Positions 8,786 to 16,833 of a stretch of DNA of 64,000 nucleotides are shown here, in pieces (positions within the stretch are counted from its first letter, which is position 1; each line of letters opens with the position of its first letter). Position numbers and translations under genes: made by a program. The stretch comes from Streptomyces sp. NBC_01717 (GTDB taxonomy: Bacteria > Actinomycetota > Actinomycetes > Streptomycetales > Streptomycetaceae), in NCBI RefSeq assembly GCF_036248255.1, contig NZ_CP109178.1, positions 372,001-436,000 of the forward strand, read 5' to 3'. Under the pieces are notes generated by a model, which was not told where the DNA came from, did no database searches, and was given only the letters and a program-made list of their open reading frames with translations.

Positions 8786-9052
8786 ATGAGCATCATTGCG
8801 TGGATCCTGATCGGCCTGCTGGCCGGTGCGATCGCCAAGGCGTTGATGCCGGGTAGGGACCCGGGAGGCTGCCTGATCACGATGCTGATCGGCATCGCCG
8901 GCGGTCTTCTGGGCGGCTGGCTGGGCAAAGTCATCTTCGGCGTGCACTCGATCAAGGGCTTCTTCCATCTCTCCACCTGGATCGCCGCCGTAGTCGGATC
9001 CGTCATCGTTCTGGCCATCTACCGACTCATCGCAGGACGACGCACCCACTGA
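8786..9052 (+). CDS. GlsB/YeaQ/YmgE-type small stress membrane protein
   Basis: This 88-residue protein has three membrane segments: MSIIAWILIGLLAGAIAKAL; then GCLITMLIGIAGGLLGGWLGKVIFG; and TWIAAVVGSVIVLAIYRLI. The GLLAGAIAKALMPGRDPGG motif defines the GlsB/YeaQ/YmgE (transglycosylase-associated) family, small inner-membrane proteins often raised under general stress. ATG 8786 follows AAAGG at good spacing; 26 upstream codons of open frame are not homologous. It is a single-gene unit. Confidence 0.88.
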   Translation: MSIIAWILIGLLAGAIAKALMPGRDPGGCLITMLIGIAGGLLGGWLGKVIFGVHSIKGFFHLSTWIAAVVGSVIVLAIYRLIAGRRTH

Positions 9053-9198
9053 GGCGCCGGGCCGACGGCGTCGCCGCAGACCCCTGGACCGGCGCGGACG
9101 GCGTCGGCAGTTCCGGCACCAGCGGGACGCCTCGGACCACCGGATCGTCCAGCATGCGGTGATCGGCATCGCCCTCCTGCACAACCTCCGTCAACCCC

Positions 9199-9281
9199 TG
9201 TCGGCGTACGAGGTTCTCTCCCCAGATGTGTACGGGCGAACGTCCCCAGGTGTTAGGCCACTTGGTTCTCGCGCTCGCTGG
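9199..9281. repeat. solo IS21-type end, copy 1 of an 83-bp direct repeat
   Basis: This segment starts TGTCGGCGTAC and matches 12498-12580 in the same orientation with only a few mismatches. At 12498 the same sequence is the left end of a mini IS21-type element. Here only that end survives, directly before the ribosome binding site of the next gene. The two copies flank the marR-MFS-DUF1330 genes. Confidence 0.78.
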
Positions 9282-9287
9282 AGTGTC

Positions 9288-9716
9288 ATGACGGATGAGG
9301 GGATGCTGGAGCGGATCGCCACGCGACGTGCCGAGCTGGACCTGCTGGAAGAGGAGCTGGTCAAGCAGCTGGCCGATGTGCGGGTCGAGCGTGATGAGCT
9401 GGTGGTGGCCGGGCGGGTCGTGCAGCGGATCAGCGAGCAGGGCTTCGGGGAGTACCTGTCGCTCGCGCCGCCGGCGCCGGAGGTCCAGGTGGACGGCCGG
9501 TCGGTGCTGCTGATCCCGGCCCGCGCCGCCGGTATCGACCCCGACGTGCTGCCGCAGGACTATCAGCGGCTGGTGGCCATCGTGCGGGAGGCGGCCGGGC
9601 CGGTCACGGTCCGGGCCGCCGGCGAGGTGCTCGGTCTGCCGGTCGAGGCGCGGGGCAAGCTGGAGCCGCTGCGGGCGAAGCTGAACCGGCTGGCCGACCA
9701 TTTCCATAAACTATGA
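9288..9716 (+). CDS. IS-associated coiled-coil protein, 3'-truncated
   Basis: This encodes 142 residues: an acidic/basic coiled coil (GMLERIATRRAELDLLEEELVKQLADVRVERDEL, residues 4-45), then VDGRSVLLIPARAAGIDPDVLPQDYQRLVAIVREA. A winged-helix-like half follows (AGPVTVRAAGEVLGLPVEARGKLEPLRAKLNRLAD). I recall this protein type as common beside transposases in actinobacteria, normally continuing past 'KLADRGWL' into a further basic tail. Here it ends HFHKL, and an AT-rich junction with the marR promoter follows at once. It is probably a truncated form. GGAG precedes ATG 9288. The function is unknown; DNA binding is a guess. Confidence 0.6.
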   Translation: MTDEGMLERIATRRAELDLLEEELVKQLADVRVERDELVVAGRVVQRISEQGFGEYLSLAPPAPEVQVDGRSVLLIPARAAGIDPDVLPQDYQRLVAIVREAAGPVTVRAAGEVLGLPVEARGKLEPLRAKLNRLADHFHKL

Positions 9717-9724
9717 ATATAAAA

Positions 9725-9742
9725 ATGCTATGCTTCGAGCAT
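9725..9742. promoter_or_regulatory. inverted repeat over the marR start
   Basis: ATGCT and AGCAT are separated by eight bases in an AT-rich patch (9708-9742). The right arm overlaps the marR start codon. This is the usual position for MarR autorepression. The absence of a ribosome binding site suggests a leaderless or near-leaderless transcript. Confidence 0.45.
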
Positions 9743-10199
9743 GAGTCGTCAAGACACCGCTCCTGGCGCGTCCGCCGCCATCGGGGCAGCCCTCTACGGC
9801 CTGGCCACCAGAGCCGCGAGACGCCTGCCCCGGGACATGAGCCTGACGTCCGCCGCCACCCTGGCCACCCTGGACCGGACCGGCCCGCGGCGCATCACCG
9901 ATCTGGCCGCGGTCGAGGGCGTCACCCAGCCCGCGATGACCGCCCTGGTCCGGGTGATGGAGGAGTCCGGCCTGGTCGAGCGGCGGGGCGACGCGTCCGA
10001 CAAGCGGGTCACGCTGGTGTGCCTGACCGAGGCCGGCGCCTCCTATGCCCGGACGCGGCGCCAGGCGGGCGTCCACGCGTTCGAGCGGTTGATCGGCGAG
10101 CTCACCGGCGACGAGGTCGAGGCGCTGGTAGCGGCCCTTCCGGCGCTGAAGCATCTGGCAGAGCTCGAAAGCCAGGACCGCGAAGGGCCGAAGCAGTGA
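9741..10199 (+). CDS. MarR family transcriptional regulator
   Basis: This 152-residue winged-helix regulator has the MarR core: SLTSAATLATLDRTGPRRITDLAAVEGVTQPAMTALVRVMEESGLVERRGDASDKRVTLVCLTEAG. The recognition helix is TQPAMTALVRVME, and the DKR-containing beta wing follows. Its stop codon overlaps the GTG of the next gene by four bases (GTGA), so the two are translationally coupled. It most likely represses its own operon until a small molecule exported by the downstream pump binds. Confidence 0.9.
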   Translation: MSRQDTAPGASAAIGAALYGLATRAARRLPRDMSLTSAATLATLDRTGPRRITDLAAVEGVTQPAMTALVRVMEESGLVERRGDASDKRVTLVCLTEAGASYARTRRQAGVHAFERLIGELTGDEVEALVAALPALKHLAELESQDREGPKQ

Positions 10200-11629
10200 C
10201 CGGGCAGCCGGTCGGCGGGGTCGCGGTGAAGGCGTTCCCGGTGGCGCGTTCCGAGGCGCGGCTGCTGGTCCCCGCCCTGACGTTCATCGCTCTGGTCGTG
10301 GCGGCGGTCGCCAGCCTCGGGACGCCGCTCATCACCAGCGTGGCGACCTCGTTCCACGTCTCGCTCGGCAGCGCGCAGTGGACGCTGACCGTCGCGCTGC
10401 TCAGCGGCGCCGTCGCCACGCCGGTCCTGGGCCGGCTCGGAGCCGGCCCGCGCCGGCGGGCCACGATCCTCGCCACGCTGGCGGTCGTCGTCGCCGGCAG
10501 CGCGCTCACCGTGCTGCCGCTGCCGTTCGCGTGGCTGCTGGCCGGCAGGGCGGCCCAGGGCGTCGGGCTCGGGCTGACGGCGCTGATGATGGGCGTGGCC
10601 CGGGACCACCTCCCCGAGGAGCGCAGCGCGGCCGTGATCGCCCTGATCTCGGTGGTCTCGATCATCGGGGCCGGCGTCGGCTACCCGCTGGCCGCACTGC
10701 TCGCCGAGCTCGGCGGGGTACGGGCCGCCTACGGCCTCGGCCTGGTCGTCACCGCCGCCGCCCTCCTGACCGCGTGGCGCTCCATGCCCGAAGCCCCCGA
10801 AGGCCGCTCCGCCCACGTGGACGTGGCAGGCGCGGTCGTCCTGGCCGCTGCGCTGCTCCTGGTGCTGTTCCTCGCCGGCGAACGGAATCTATGGAGCCGG
10901 CACCTCGCCGTGGCGGCGGGACTCGCCGTCGTCGCGGTGGTGCTGCTCTGCGTCTGGGCCGTCATCGAGCTGCGCAGCACGACGCCCCTGGTCGATGTGC
11001 GGGCGGTGCGGCACCCGGCGGTCGCCGGGGCGAACCTCGCCATGTTCGTCGGCGGGATCGGCATGTACCTCCTGCTCACGCTCATCACCCGGTACGCGCA
11101 GACGCCGCACGGCGCCGGCTACGGCTTCGGGCTGACGACCTTCGTCGCCGGGCTGGTCCTCATCCCGTTCTCGGTGCTGGGGTTCGTCGCCGGCAAGCTC
11201 ACGCCGCGGGTCCGGACGCGGATCGCCGACCCCCTGCTCCTGGCCGGCAGCGCCGTCGTGGTCGGCGGCGGGTTCGCCCTGTTCGCGGCGGCCCGGTCGG
11301 ACCTGGCCGAACTGTTCGCGGCGATGGGCGTGCTCGGCTTCGGCGTCGGCGGCTTCTCGGCCGCGATGCCCGGCGTCATCCTGGCCGTCACCCCCAAGAG
11401 CGAGACGTCGAGCGCCATGAGCTTCAACTACGTCGTCCGCAGCGTCGGGTACTCCCTGGGCAGCGCCATCGGCGGCCTGATCCTCGCCGCGGGCTCCGGC
11501 CCCGGCCACCTCTTCCCCGACGACAGCGCCTACACCACCGCGGCGCTGGTCGGCATCGGCGCCATGGCGATCACGACGCTGACAAGCCTCGCTCTCGCCC
11601 GCCGACGCTCGTCCGAGACCAACCCGTAA
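10196..11629 (+). CDS. MFS drug-efflux-type transporter
   Basis: This 477-residue protein has about 14 hydrophobic segments, like DHA2/EmrB-QacA antiporters. The motif GRLGAGPRRRATILATLAV near residue 80 is the loop 2-3 MFS motif A, although the usual GxLaDrxGrkxxl is altered. SIIGAGVGYPLAALL near residue 160 resembles motif C of antiporters. It begins with GTG 10196 inside the marR stop, preceded by AAGGG. With the MarR partner it forms a classical inducible efflux operon; the substrate is unknown. Confidence 0.87.
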   Translation: MTGQPVGGVAVKAFPVARSEARLLVPALTFIALVVAAVASLGTPLITSVATSFHVSLGSAQWTLTVALLSGAVATPVLGRLGAGPRRRATILATLAVVVAGSALTVLPLPFAWLLAGRAAQGVGLGLTALMMGVARDHLPEERSAAVIALISVVSIIGAGVGYPLAALLAELGGVRAAYGLGLVVTAAALLTAWRSMPEAPEGRSAHVDVAGAVVLAAALLLVLFLAGERNLWSRHLAVAAGLAVVAVVLLCVWAVIELRSTTPLVDVRAVRHPAVAGANLAMFVGGIGMYLLLTLITRYAQTPHGAGYGFGLTTFVAGLVLIPFSVLGFVAGKLTPRVRTRIADPLLLAGSAVVVGGGFALFAAARSDLAELFAAMGVLGFGVGGFSAAMPGVILAVTPKSETSSAMSFNYVVRSVGYSLGSAIGGLILAAGSGPGHLFPDDSAYTTAALVGIGAMAITTLTSLALARRRSSETNP

Positions 11630-11662
11630 GTCAGATGCACTCATCCCAACACTGGAGGTTCC

Positions 11663-11956
11663 ATGCCCAAGGGCTACTGGGTCAGCGCCTACCGCACCAT
11701 TTCAGACCCTGAGAAGCTGGCTGCTTACAACAAGCTGGCCGGTCCGGCCGTCGAGGCCGGGGGCGGTCGGATCCTCGCCCGTGGCAGTCGGGTCGTGGCG
11801 CATGACGCCGGAATCGCCGAGCGCACCGTCCTGATCGAGTTCGACAGCTTCGAGCAGGCCGTCGCGGCGCACGAGAGTGCGGCCTACCAGGAGGCGCTGG
11901 TCGCCCTCTCCGACGGCGTCGAGCGCGACTTCCGCATCGTCGAAGGCATCGACTGA
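11663..11956 (+). CDS. DUF1330 family protein
   Basis: This 97-residue protein matches the DUF1330 (dimeric alpha/beta barrel) pattern: KGYWVSAYRTISDPEKLAAYNKLAGPAVEAGGGRILARG, then ERTVLIEFDSFEQAVAAHESAAYQEAL. These proteins have a ferredoxin-like fold and no firmly known reaction. A GGAGG site sits just before ATG 11663. It lies 33 bases after the MFS gene and is probably the third gene of that operon. Confidence 0.88.
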   Translation: MPKGYWVSAYRTISDPEKLAAYNKLAGPAVEAGGGRILARGSRVVAHDAGIAERTVLIEFDSFEQAVAAHESAAYQEALVALSDGVERDFRIVEGID

Positions 11957-12083
11957 CCGAGGTCCAGTCGGATCTTCACTGAAGATCCACCATCTTGGTT
12001 TTCGCTGGTGCGGCTGCTGGTGTGGCGGGGTTCGTGGGTGCTCGTGCTGGTCGTGGGCGGCTGTCTTCGGTCTTGATCGTCTG

Positions 12084-12490
12084 TCAGCGGTCGAGTTCGA
12101 GGTTCGTCAGGACGAGCAGGGCGCGGAGCAGGTTGGTGGCGCGGGCGGGGCTCGTGCGGAGTTTGGTGAGGATGCGCCAGGTCTTCAGGTGCGCGAAGCC
12201 GTGCTCGACGGGGGCGCGGCCGGCGGCTTTCAGGTGCTCGACGATGTGGTCGTGGCGGGCGGCGGTGATGTCGTGGGTGCGCCCGGGCCTCGCGGCGGAG
12301 ATCCAGATCAGGCGTCCGCGTTCGTCGGTGAGCGCGAGGAAGTGCAGGCCGTGGCGCTTGTGCTTCCCCGAATAGTTCTTGCGGTTGTCCTTGCCGGTGC
12401 GGCGGCGGGTGGGGATGAGGGTGCCGTCGATCAGCACGGCCTCCCCGCCGCGTCTGGCGGCCTTGGCCAGGGCGCGGTCCAGGCGCGGTG
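12084..12490 (-). pseudogene. IS5-type transposase, internally deleted
   Basis: The minus strand encodes APRLDRALAKAARRGGEAVLIDG, then TLIPTRRRTGKDNRKNYSGK, HGLHFLALTDERGRLIWIS and PGRTHDITAARHDHIVEHLKAAG, and then jumps to RAPVEHGFAHLKTWRILTKLR and LVLTNLELDR. This is the DDE domain of an IS5-family (DDE_Tnp_4-like) transposase. About 40 residues are missing between the second Asp region and the C-terminal HGFAHLK block, and the N-terminal helix-turn-helix is also gone. The mini IS21-type element at 12498 is inserted in or next to its broken 5' end. It is not functional. Confidence 0.82.
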
Positions 12491-12497
12491 CCCCGGC

Positions 12498-12822
12498 TGT
12501 CGGCGTACGAGGTTCTCTCCCCAGATGTGTACGGGCGAACGTCGTCAGCTGTTAGGCCACTTGGTTCTCGCGCTCGATGGCCTGGAGACGGTTCTTGAGC
12601 CGGTAGCTCGGGCGATCTCCGACAGGCTCATTGCCCCGGACTCCAACAGCCCCCGAAATCGCCGTAGTTCCGACCAGCGACGCGGATCCAAGACCATCGC
12701 CGACCACCCCCTGCCGCAGCACACCGACTACGCAGCAGAGTGCCGACCAGCCCTCCTCAACGCATCAGGAAGTGGCCGCGTTCGCCCGTACGTGGGTGGG
12801 GACGTTCAGGTGTACGCCGACA
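12498..12822. mobile_element. 325-bp internally deleted IS21-type element with target duplication
   Basis: The ends are 44-base inverted repeats sharing three exact blocks at identical spacing: TGTCGGCGTAC (outermost 11 bases), TCCCCA, and GTACGGGCGAACG (innermost 13). The left end is 12498-12541 and the right end 12779-12822. CCCCGGC flanks it on the left (12491-12497) and recurs on the right (12824-12830) one base out, like a 7-bp target duplication. Inside are the start of istA (from 12697, minus strand) and, at the left end, a short frame ending LKNRLQAIERENQVA that may be the end of istB. The middle of the element has been lost, so it could move only with help from a complete copy. Confidence 0.8.
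12545..12697 (-). pseudogene. istA N-terminal fragment (IS21 family)
   Basis: From ATG 12697 the frame reads MVLDPRRWSELRRFRGLLESG, then AMSLSEIARATG, which is the N-terminal helix-turn-helix of IS21-family IstA transposases. After residue 33 the sequence leaves the family and stops at 12545, marking the internal deletion junction. The catalytic DDE domain is absent. Confidence 0.75.
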
Positions 12823-13020
12823 ACCCCGGCCGAGCAAGCCGGATCGGGCTCGAGCGGGAGCGCGACGCTATGGGAGTGATTCCCGCGGGGCGGTCGGGTC
12901 TCTGTCCACGCGCCGCCAGAGGGCCGGGGGCGCTTTCTCGCTAGTGTCCAGGACGCCGCGCCTTCACGGGTAAAGAGGCGACGCCCCAGCTCTTCGATTC
13001 AGCAGCAGGAAGGACCGTCC

Positions 13021-13263
13021 ATGGCCGTGTGCGAGGTATGCCACAACGACTACGAGCTGGCGTTCGAGGTGCGTGTCGCGGGAGGGGCGGTCCACGTCTT
13101 CGACAGCATCGAGTGCGCCGCCCAGAAGATGGCACCGACGTGTGTCAACTGCCAGTGCCGCATCCTCGGCCACGGCATGCAGGCTGATGGACAGTTCTTC
13201 TGCTGCGCCCACTGCGCGCGTGAGAAGGGCTTGTCCCGGTCCCAGCTCGTGGATCACGCCTGA
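13021..13263 (+). CDS. small Cys/His-rich metal-binding protein
   Basis: This 80-residue protein has Cys and His arranged like several zinc knuckles: CEVC (4-7), an H then C around the FDSIECAAQ segment, CVNCQC (41-46), and FCCAHC (59-64). An intact AGGAAGGA site precedes ATG 13021. Similar short proteins are common in Streptomyces and related genera, but I know of no proven role. The paired CxxC sites suggest zinc or another soft metal, held structurally or as a buffer (metallothionein-like). It appears to be a single-gene unit. Confidence 0.72.
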   Translation: MAVCEVCHNDYELAFEVRVAGGAVHVFDSIECAAQKMAPTCVNCQCRILGHGMQADGQFFCCAHCAREKGLSRSQLVDHA

Positions 13264-13463
13264 ACCACTCGGCCGGCAAGGTCGAGGTGCCCTGCTCCCC
13301 ACACCGGCCCAGGGCACGGGGCATCGAGCCTGGGTGATCCACACCGTAGCGATAAGGCACAGGCCGCCTTCCGCAGACTCGGACGCCAACGCGTGTCATC
13401 GCGAGCAGATGGGCGGCTACTACAGGGTCCTGCATCCCTGACCGGCCTCCTCGGTTTCGTTCA

Positions 13464-13709
13464 TCAGCCGCCGGACGCCGCTGCCGGAGCCATGGGCGTC
13501 GCCACTTCGGTGAGGGCAGAGTTCAACTGCTGCTCTGCCACAGTGAGGGCCGCAGCCGGCGTGTGCGTGCCTGTGGAGACACACAGCGTGTAGGTGATGT
13601 CTTCCAGCCGGCGTCGCGTCTCGACCGATCCCTGTTCCGCGTGCAGGACCTGCAGCGTCTCGTACTGTTCGACAAGATCCCGCAGTATCGCGGGGTGGGC
13701 CAGCAGCAC
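13464..13709 (-). CDS. DUF5133 family protein
   Basis: This 81-residue protein starts at GTG 13709, seven bases after AGAAGGA. The sequence LLAHPAILRDLVEQYETLQVL, then ETRRRLEDITYTLCVSTGT, is the DUF5133 pattern seen in Streptomyces stress regulons. The function is unknown. It lies 77 bases downstream of the sigma factor gene on the same strand and may be transcribed with it or depend on it. Confidence 0.78.
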   Translation of the reverse strand: MLLAHPAILRDLVEQYETLQVLHAEQGSVETRRRLEDITYTLCVSTGTHTPAAALTVAEQQLNSALTEVATPMAPAAASGG

Positions 13710-13786
13710 AACAGTCCTTCTCTCGGATATGTCTGTCCATTTTCTTCCCGCACGGGCGGGCCTCCCTGCGGTCTCTGACGGTCGGT

Positions 13787-14680
13787 TCAGTCGTCAGTGA
13801 GCATCCCGGTGCGGAGCTTGGTCAGGGTGCGGGCCAGGAGCCGGGATACGTGCATCTGGGAAACGCCCAGTTCCGCGCCTATCTGGGACTGGGTCATCTC
13901 CTGGCCGAAGCGCATCTCGACGATGTGGCGCTCCCGGTCGTCGAGCTCTTCCAGGAGCGGAGCCAGAGCATGGAGGTCTTCCACGAGGTCCATGGCGGGA
14001 TCGCGGTCGCCGAGGATCTCGGCATAGGTGGGGCCGGCGGCGGGTCCGTCGTCGTTCCCGCCGGGGGTGTCGAGCGAGCCGGCCGTGTAGCCGTTGGACG
14101 CCACCAGGCCCTCGATGACCTCTTCGTCACTCAGGTCGAGGTACTCGGCCAGCTCGTGAACGCTGGGCTGACAGCCCAGCACTACGGCCAGCCGCTCTTT
14201 GGCCTTGGCCAGTTCCAAGCGGAGTTCCTGCAGACGGCGGGGGACATGGACGGCCCAGCTGGTGTCACGGAAGAACCGCTTGATCTCCCCGACGATGTAG
14301 GGGATGGCGAAGGAGGTGAATTCGACCTCACGTGACAGGTCGAAGCGGTCGATGGCCTTGATCAGGCCGACCGTGCCGACCTGAAGAATGTCCTCCATCT
14401 CGCCGCTGCCGCGGTTACGGAACCTGCGCGCGGCGAAGACGACCAAGCTCTGGTTCATCTCGATCAGAGTGTTGCGGGCGTACTGGTATTCGCGTGTGCC
14501 TTCTTCGAGGACCTGAAGCTGGTCCAAGAACAACTTGGACAAGGCCCGGGCATCCTTCGGCGCCACTTTGCCCGCGTCCTCGACCCACGGCAGGTCACCC
14601 ACGATCCGCTCGCTGCGCGCCGACGATGTCGCCTGCTCCAGTGCTACGGACACTTCTTGGGCCTGGATGGATCTCGTCAC
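13787..14680 (-). CDS. SigB/SigF/SigG-type RNA polymerase sigma factor
   Basis: This 297-residue group 3 sigma factor has region 2 (YARNTLIEMNQSLVVFAARRF; EDILQVGTVGLIKAIDRFDLSREVEFTSFAIPYIVGEIKRFFRDTSW), which binds core polymerase and the -10 box. Region 3 (VPRRLQELRLELAKAKERL, SVHELAEYLDLSDEEVIEGL) follows. Region 4 (ELDDRERHIVEMRFGQEMTQSQIGAELGVSQMHVSRLLARTL) reads the -35 box. This subfamily runs stress or sporulation regulons and is usually held by an anti-sigma factor; none is adjacent here. I use GTG 14680 because the upstream 40 codons lack homology. Confidence 0.9.
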   Translation of the reverse strand: MTRSIQAQEVSVALEQATSSARSERIVGDLPWVEDAGKVAPKDARALSKLFLDQLQVLEEGTREYQYARNTLIEMNQSLVVFAARRFRNRGSGEMEDILQVGTVGLIKAIDRFDLSREVEFTSFAIPYIVGEIKRFFRDTSWAVHVPRRLQELRLELAKAKERLAVVLGCQPSVHELAEYLDLSDEEVIEGLVASNGYTAGSLDTPGGNDDGPAAGPTYAEILGDRDPAMDLVEDLHALAPLLEELDDRERHIVEMRFGQEMTQSQIGAELGVSQMHVSRLLARTLTKLRTGMLTDD

Positions 14681-14890
14681 GTCGCCACCAATCCTCGATT
14701 GACTGCCACACGTCACCTGCCCCGGAAGCCCGTGACAAACCCCCTCCCCGAACGACGCAGGGCGGTCCACCGCCGTCCACAGCCGGCCGCGGTCAGGCAC
14801 CGAAGGCCGCCGAGCGCGCCCGGAAGTGCACGCTCCAAAACGAGTCAGAGATACGGGAGTTGAGCTCGAACCCCCAGGTGGTCCGGCGTT

Positions 14891-15307
14891 TCACGGTGCT
14901 TTCTCTCCTTGGTCCACCGGTCCATTTCGTGGGGACACCGCGAGGGAGAAGGAGTGCCCCGCGGGGTCGGAGTAGAGGCGTACGCCGCGTGGCCCACTGC
15001 TGTCCTTGGTCTCTATCGGCATTGCGCCGAGGCTCACCGCCTCGCGTTCCGCCTCATCCAAATCACCGAGCGCAACAAGTATCCGAAGATGCGCCTGCTG
15101 GGCGTCTTCCGGCCGCGGCCAGCTGGGAGGGGCGTAGCCGTGATCCCTACGGATCGCCAGGTGTACGCCTTTGTGGCCGACGAGTTCCACGAAATCAGGA
15201 TCGCTCATCACCTGGATTTCCGCATCGAGCAGTGAGGCGTAGAACTCCGCAAGGGCTTCGGGTTCCGCGCAATCCAGAACGAGAAAGCTTGTCTTTGCAA
15301 CAGTCAT
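14891..15307 (-). CDS. VOC family (glyoxalase-like) protein
   Basis: This 138-residue vicinal-oxygen-chelate domain has the first beta-alpha-beta unit TSFLVLDCAEPEALAEFYASLLDAEI. HLAIRRDHGYAPPSWP, then QQAHLRILVALGDLDEAEREAVSLGA, and the ending VRLYSDPAGHSFSLAV complete it. The DPAGHSF motif supplies a typical C-terminal His. The pattern fits the glyoxalase-like branch used in resistance or unknown metabolism. The start is ATG 15307; the 11 codons before it are not conserved. It stands alone, upstream of the sigma gene. Confidence 0.84.
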   Translation of the reverse strand: MTVAKTSFLVLDCAEPEALAEFYASLLDAEIQVMSDPDFVELVGHKGVHLAIRRDHGYAPPSWPRPEDAQQAHLRILVALGDLDEAEREAVSLGAMPIETKDSSGPRGVRLYSDPAGHSFSLAVSPRNGPVDQGEKAP

Positions 15308-15574
15308 GTGATTTCTGGTACCCGCCGGCGCTCGGAACACACAGGGGACGACCAGTGTTCACAGCCGGCAGGCTCGGCCTGTCCCCGTTTCAGGACGCTC
15401 CCCCCAGCCGCACAGAAGGCCTCAAGCTGCACGGGCATGTGCTGCCGGGGTGCCGCGCGACCGGCTGCTCCCTGACGTCGTACGGGTCTGACAGCTCCCA
15501 GCAGCGGGGGCTGCGTGGCCAAACGGTTGGGATTCCCGTACCTGGCCGAGACACCGGACGATGATGTGACTCCT

Positions 15575-15594
15575 CCCCCTCGTGAACGAGGGGG
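15575..15594. repeat. right-end hairpin of the IS200/IS605 element
   Basis: CCCCCTCGT, GA, ACGAGGGGG form a nine-pair stem with a two-base loop, eight bases beyond the tnpB stop. In this family such a structure is recognised by TnpA and is also the 3' part of the guide (omega) RNA that TnpB uses. The RNA itself is not directly visible here. Confidence 0.7.
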
Positions 15595-15601
15595 CTTCTC
15601 G

Positions 15602-16791
15602 CTATGCCGGTACGGCTTCGCGACGGACCAGCCCGGCCCGTAGAACGTTCAGGGCGCCCACCGTGTCCGCGTGCGCGCTGTGGTCGCACGAGACGCAGTG
15701 GAACTTCTCCTGTGTGGGCCGGTTCTCCGCTGCGACGTGCCCGCATTCGGGGCAGGTCCGGGAGGTGTTGCGGGGGTCCACAGCGATCACGTCTCGTCCG
15801 GCACTTTCAGCCTTGGCGTGCAGGATCGTCAGGAACACCCCCCATCCGGCATCCGAGATCGAGTGGTTGAGTCCGGCCTTTGCGGCGGCCCTGTTGGGCA
15901 GGAAGCTGGTCGGGGTCGGGCCTCGGTGCGGGGGCCTTGACCATGTTGCGGATCTTAAGGTCTTCGTGCGCGATGAAGTCGTGTTCGCGGACCAGGCCCA
16001 ACGCGGTCTTGTGTGCGTGATCGAGGCGCTGACGGCGGACCTTGCGGTGTAGGTCAGCAACCTTCTGGACGGCCTTCTTACGCCGGTTGCTGCGGCGCTT
16101 GCACCGAGCGAGCCCCTGCTGTGCTGCTTCGAGCTTCGCGGCGGCCTTCCGCCCGTGCCGGGGATTCTCGATGAACTCGCCGCCCGAGTCGGCAAGAAAG
16201 TTCGCTATGCCCATGTCGATGCCGACCACTGAGCCGGTCGCGGGAAGCGGCTTGGGCGCGGTCTGCTCGGCGGTCAGGATCACGTACCAGCGCTTGCCCT
16301 CACGCTTGAGGGACACGGTCTTAACCTTGCCGACCACCGGCCGGTGCTGGTTGACCTTGACGTGCCCGACACCTTGGAAGCGGACGCGGGTGACCGGGTC
16401 GTGCGGGGTGGAGTCCCAGCGGCAGCCGTCCCCGTCCTTGGGGAAGTCGACCGTGTCGAACCAGTTCACGCCACGAAAGCGCGGGTAGCCCGGCCTTGAC
16501 GCGGCGGAAGAACGCGGCGAATGCCTTGTCGAGCCGGCGCAGCGTCGCCTGCTGGGAGGAGAAGGACCACCGGCCCTGCCGCTCCGGGTCGTGCGCCCGG
16601 ATCTCCTTGAGCTGCGCGGACTGCATCGCGTACTTGATGCTCGTCTTCGACACGTGCCGGTAGGCGTCACGGCGCTCCTGCAAGGCACCGTTGTAGAGGG
16701 AGCAGTGATCGCGCACCATCTCGCCCAGTGCGATCGTCTGACCTACGGTGGGCCGCATAAGGAACTTATACGCACGAATCATCCGACCCAC
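15602..16791 (-). pseudogene. tnpB: TnpB RNA-guided nuclease, two frameshifts
   Basis: Three minus-strand frames carry successive parts of one TnpB. The N-terminus (MIRAYKFLMRPTVGQ to AAFFRRVKAG) runs from 16791 or 16782 to about 16480. The middle (PRFRGVNWFDTVDFPKDGDG to HEDLKIRNMVKAPAPRPD) includes the RuvC motif GIDMGIANF. The C-terminus (LPNRAAAKAGLNHSISDAG to REAVPA) includes the zinc finger CPECGH...CVSC and the last RuvC Asp (HADTVGALN). Small deletions near 16485 and 15905 shift the frame. Catalytic residues remain, but no full protein can be made unless the shifts are sequencing errors. Confidence 0.85.
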
Positions 16792-16833
16792 CCCCTTCCA
16801 CGTCGGCTCGCTTGATCATACTACCCTTGGCGT

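Noticed and set aside
9027..9707. Minus-strand 226-codon frame
   Set aside because: It is antisense to the IS-associated ORF and spans the IS21-type end; composition is typical of shadow frames.
11877..12944. Plus-strand 355-codon frame
   Set aside because: It crosses the IS5 remnant and the mini IS21 element antisense; the DUF1330 gene and transposase reading explain the region.
14494..15564. Plus-strand 356-codon frame
   Set aside because: It lies antisense to the sigma factor and VOC genes and is rich in Arg/Pro/Ser.
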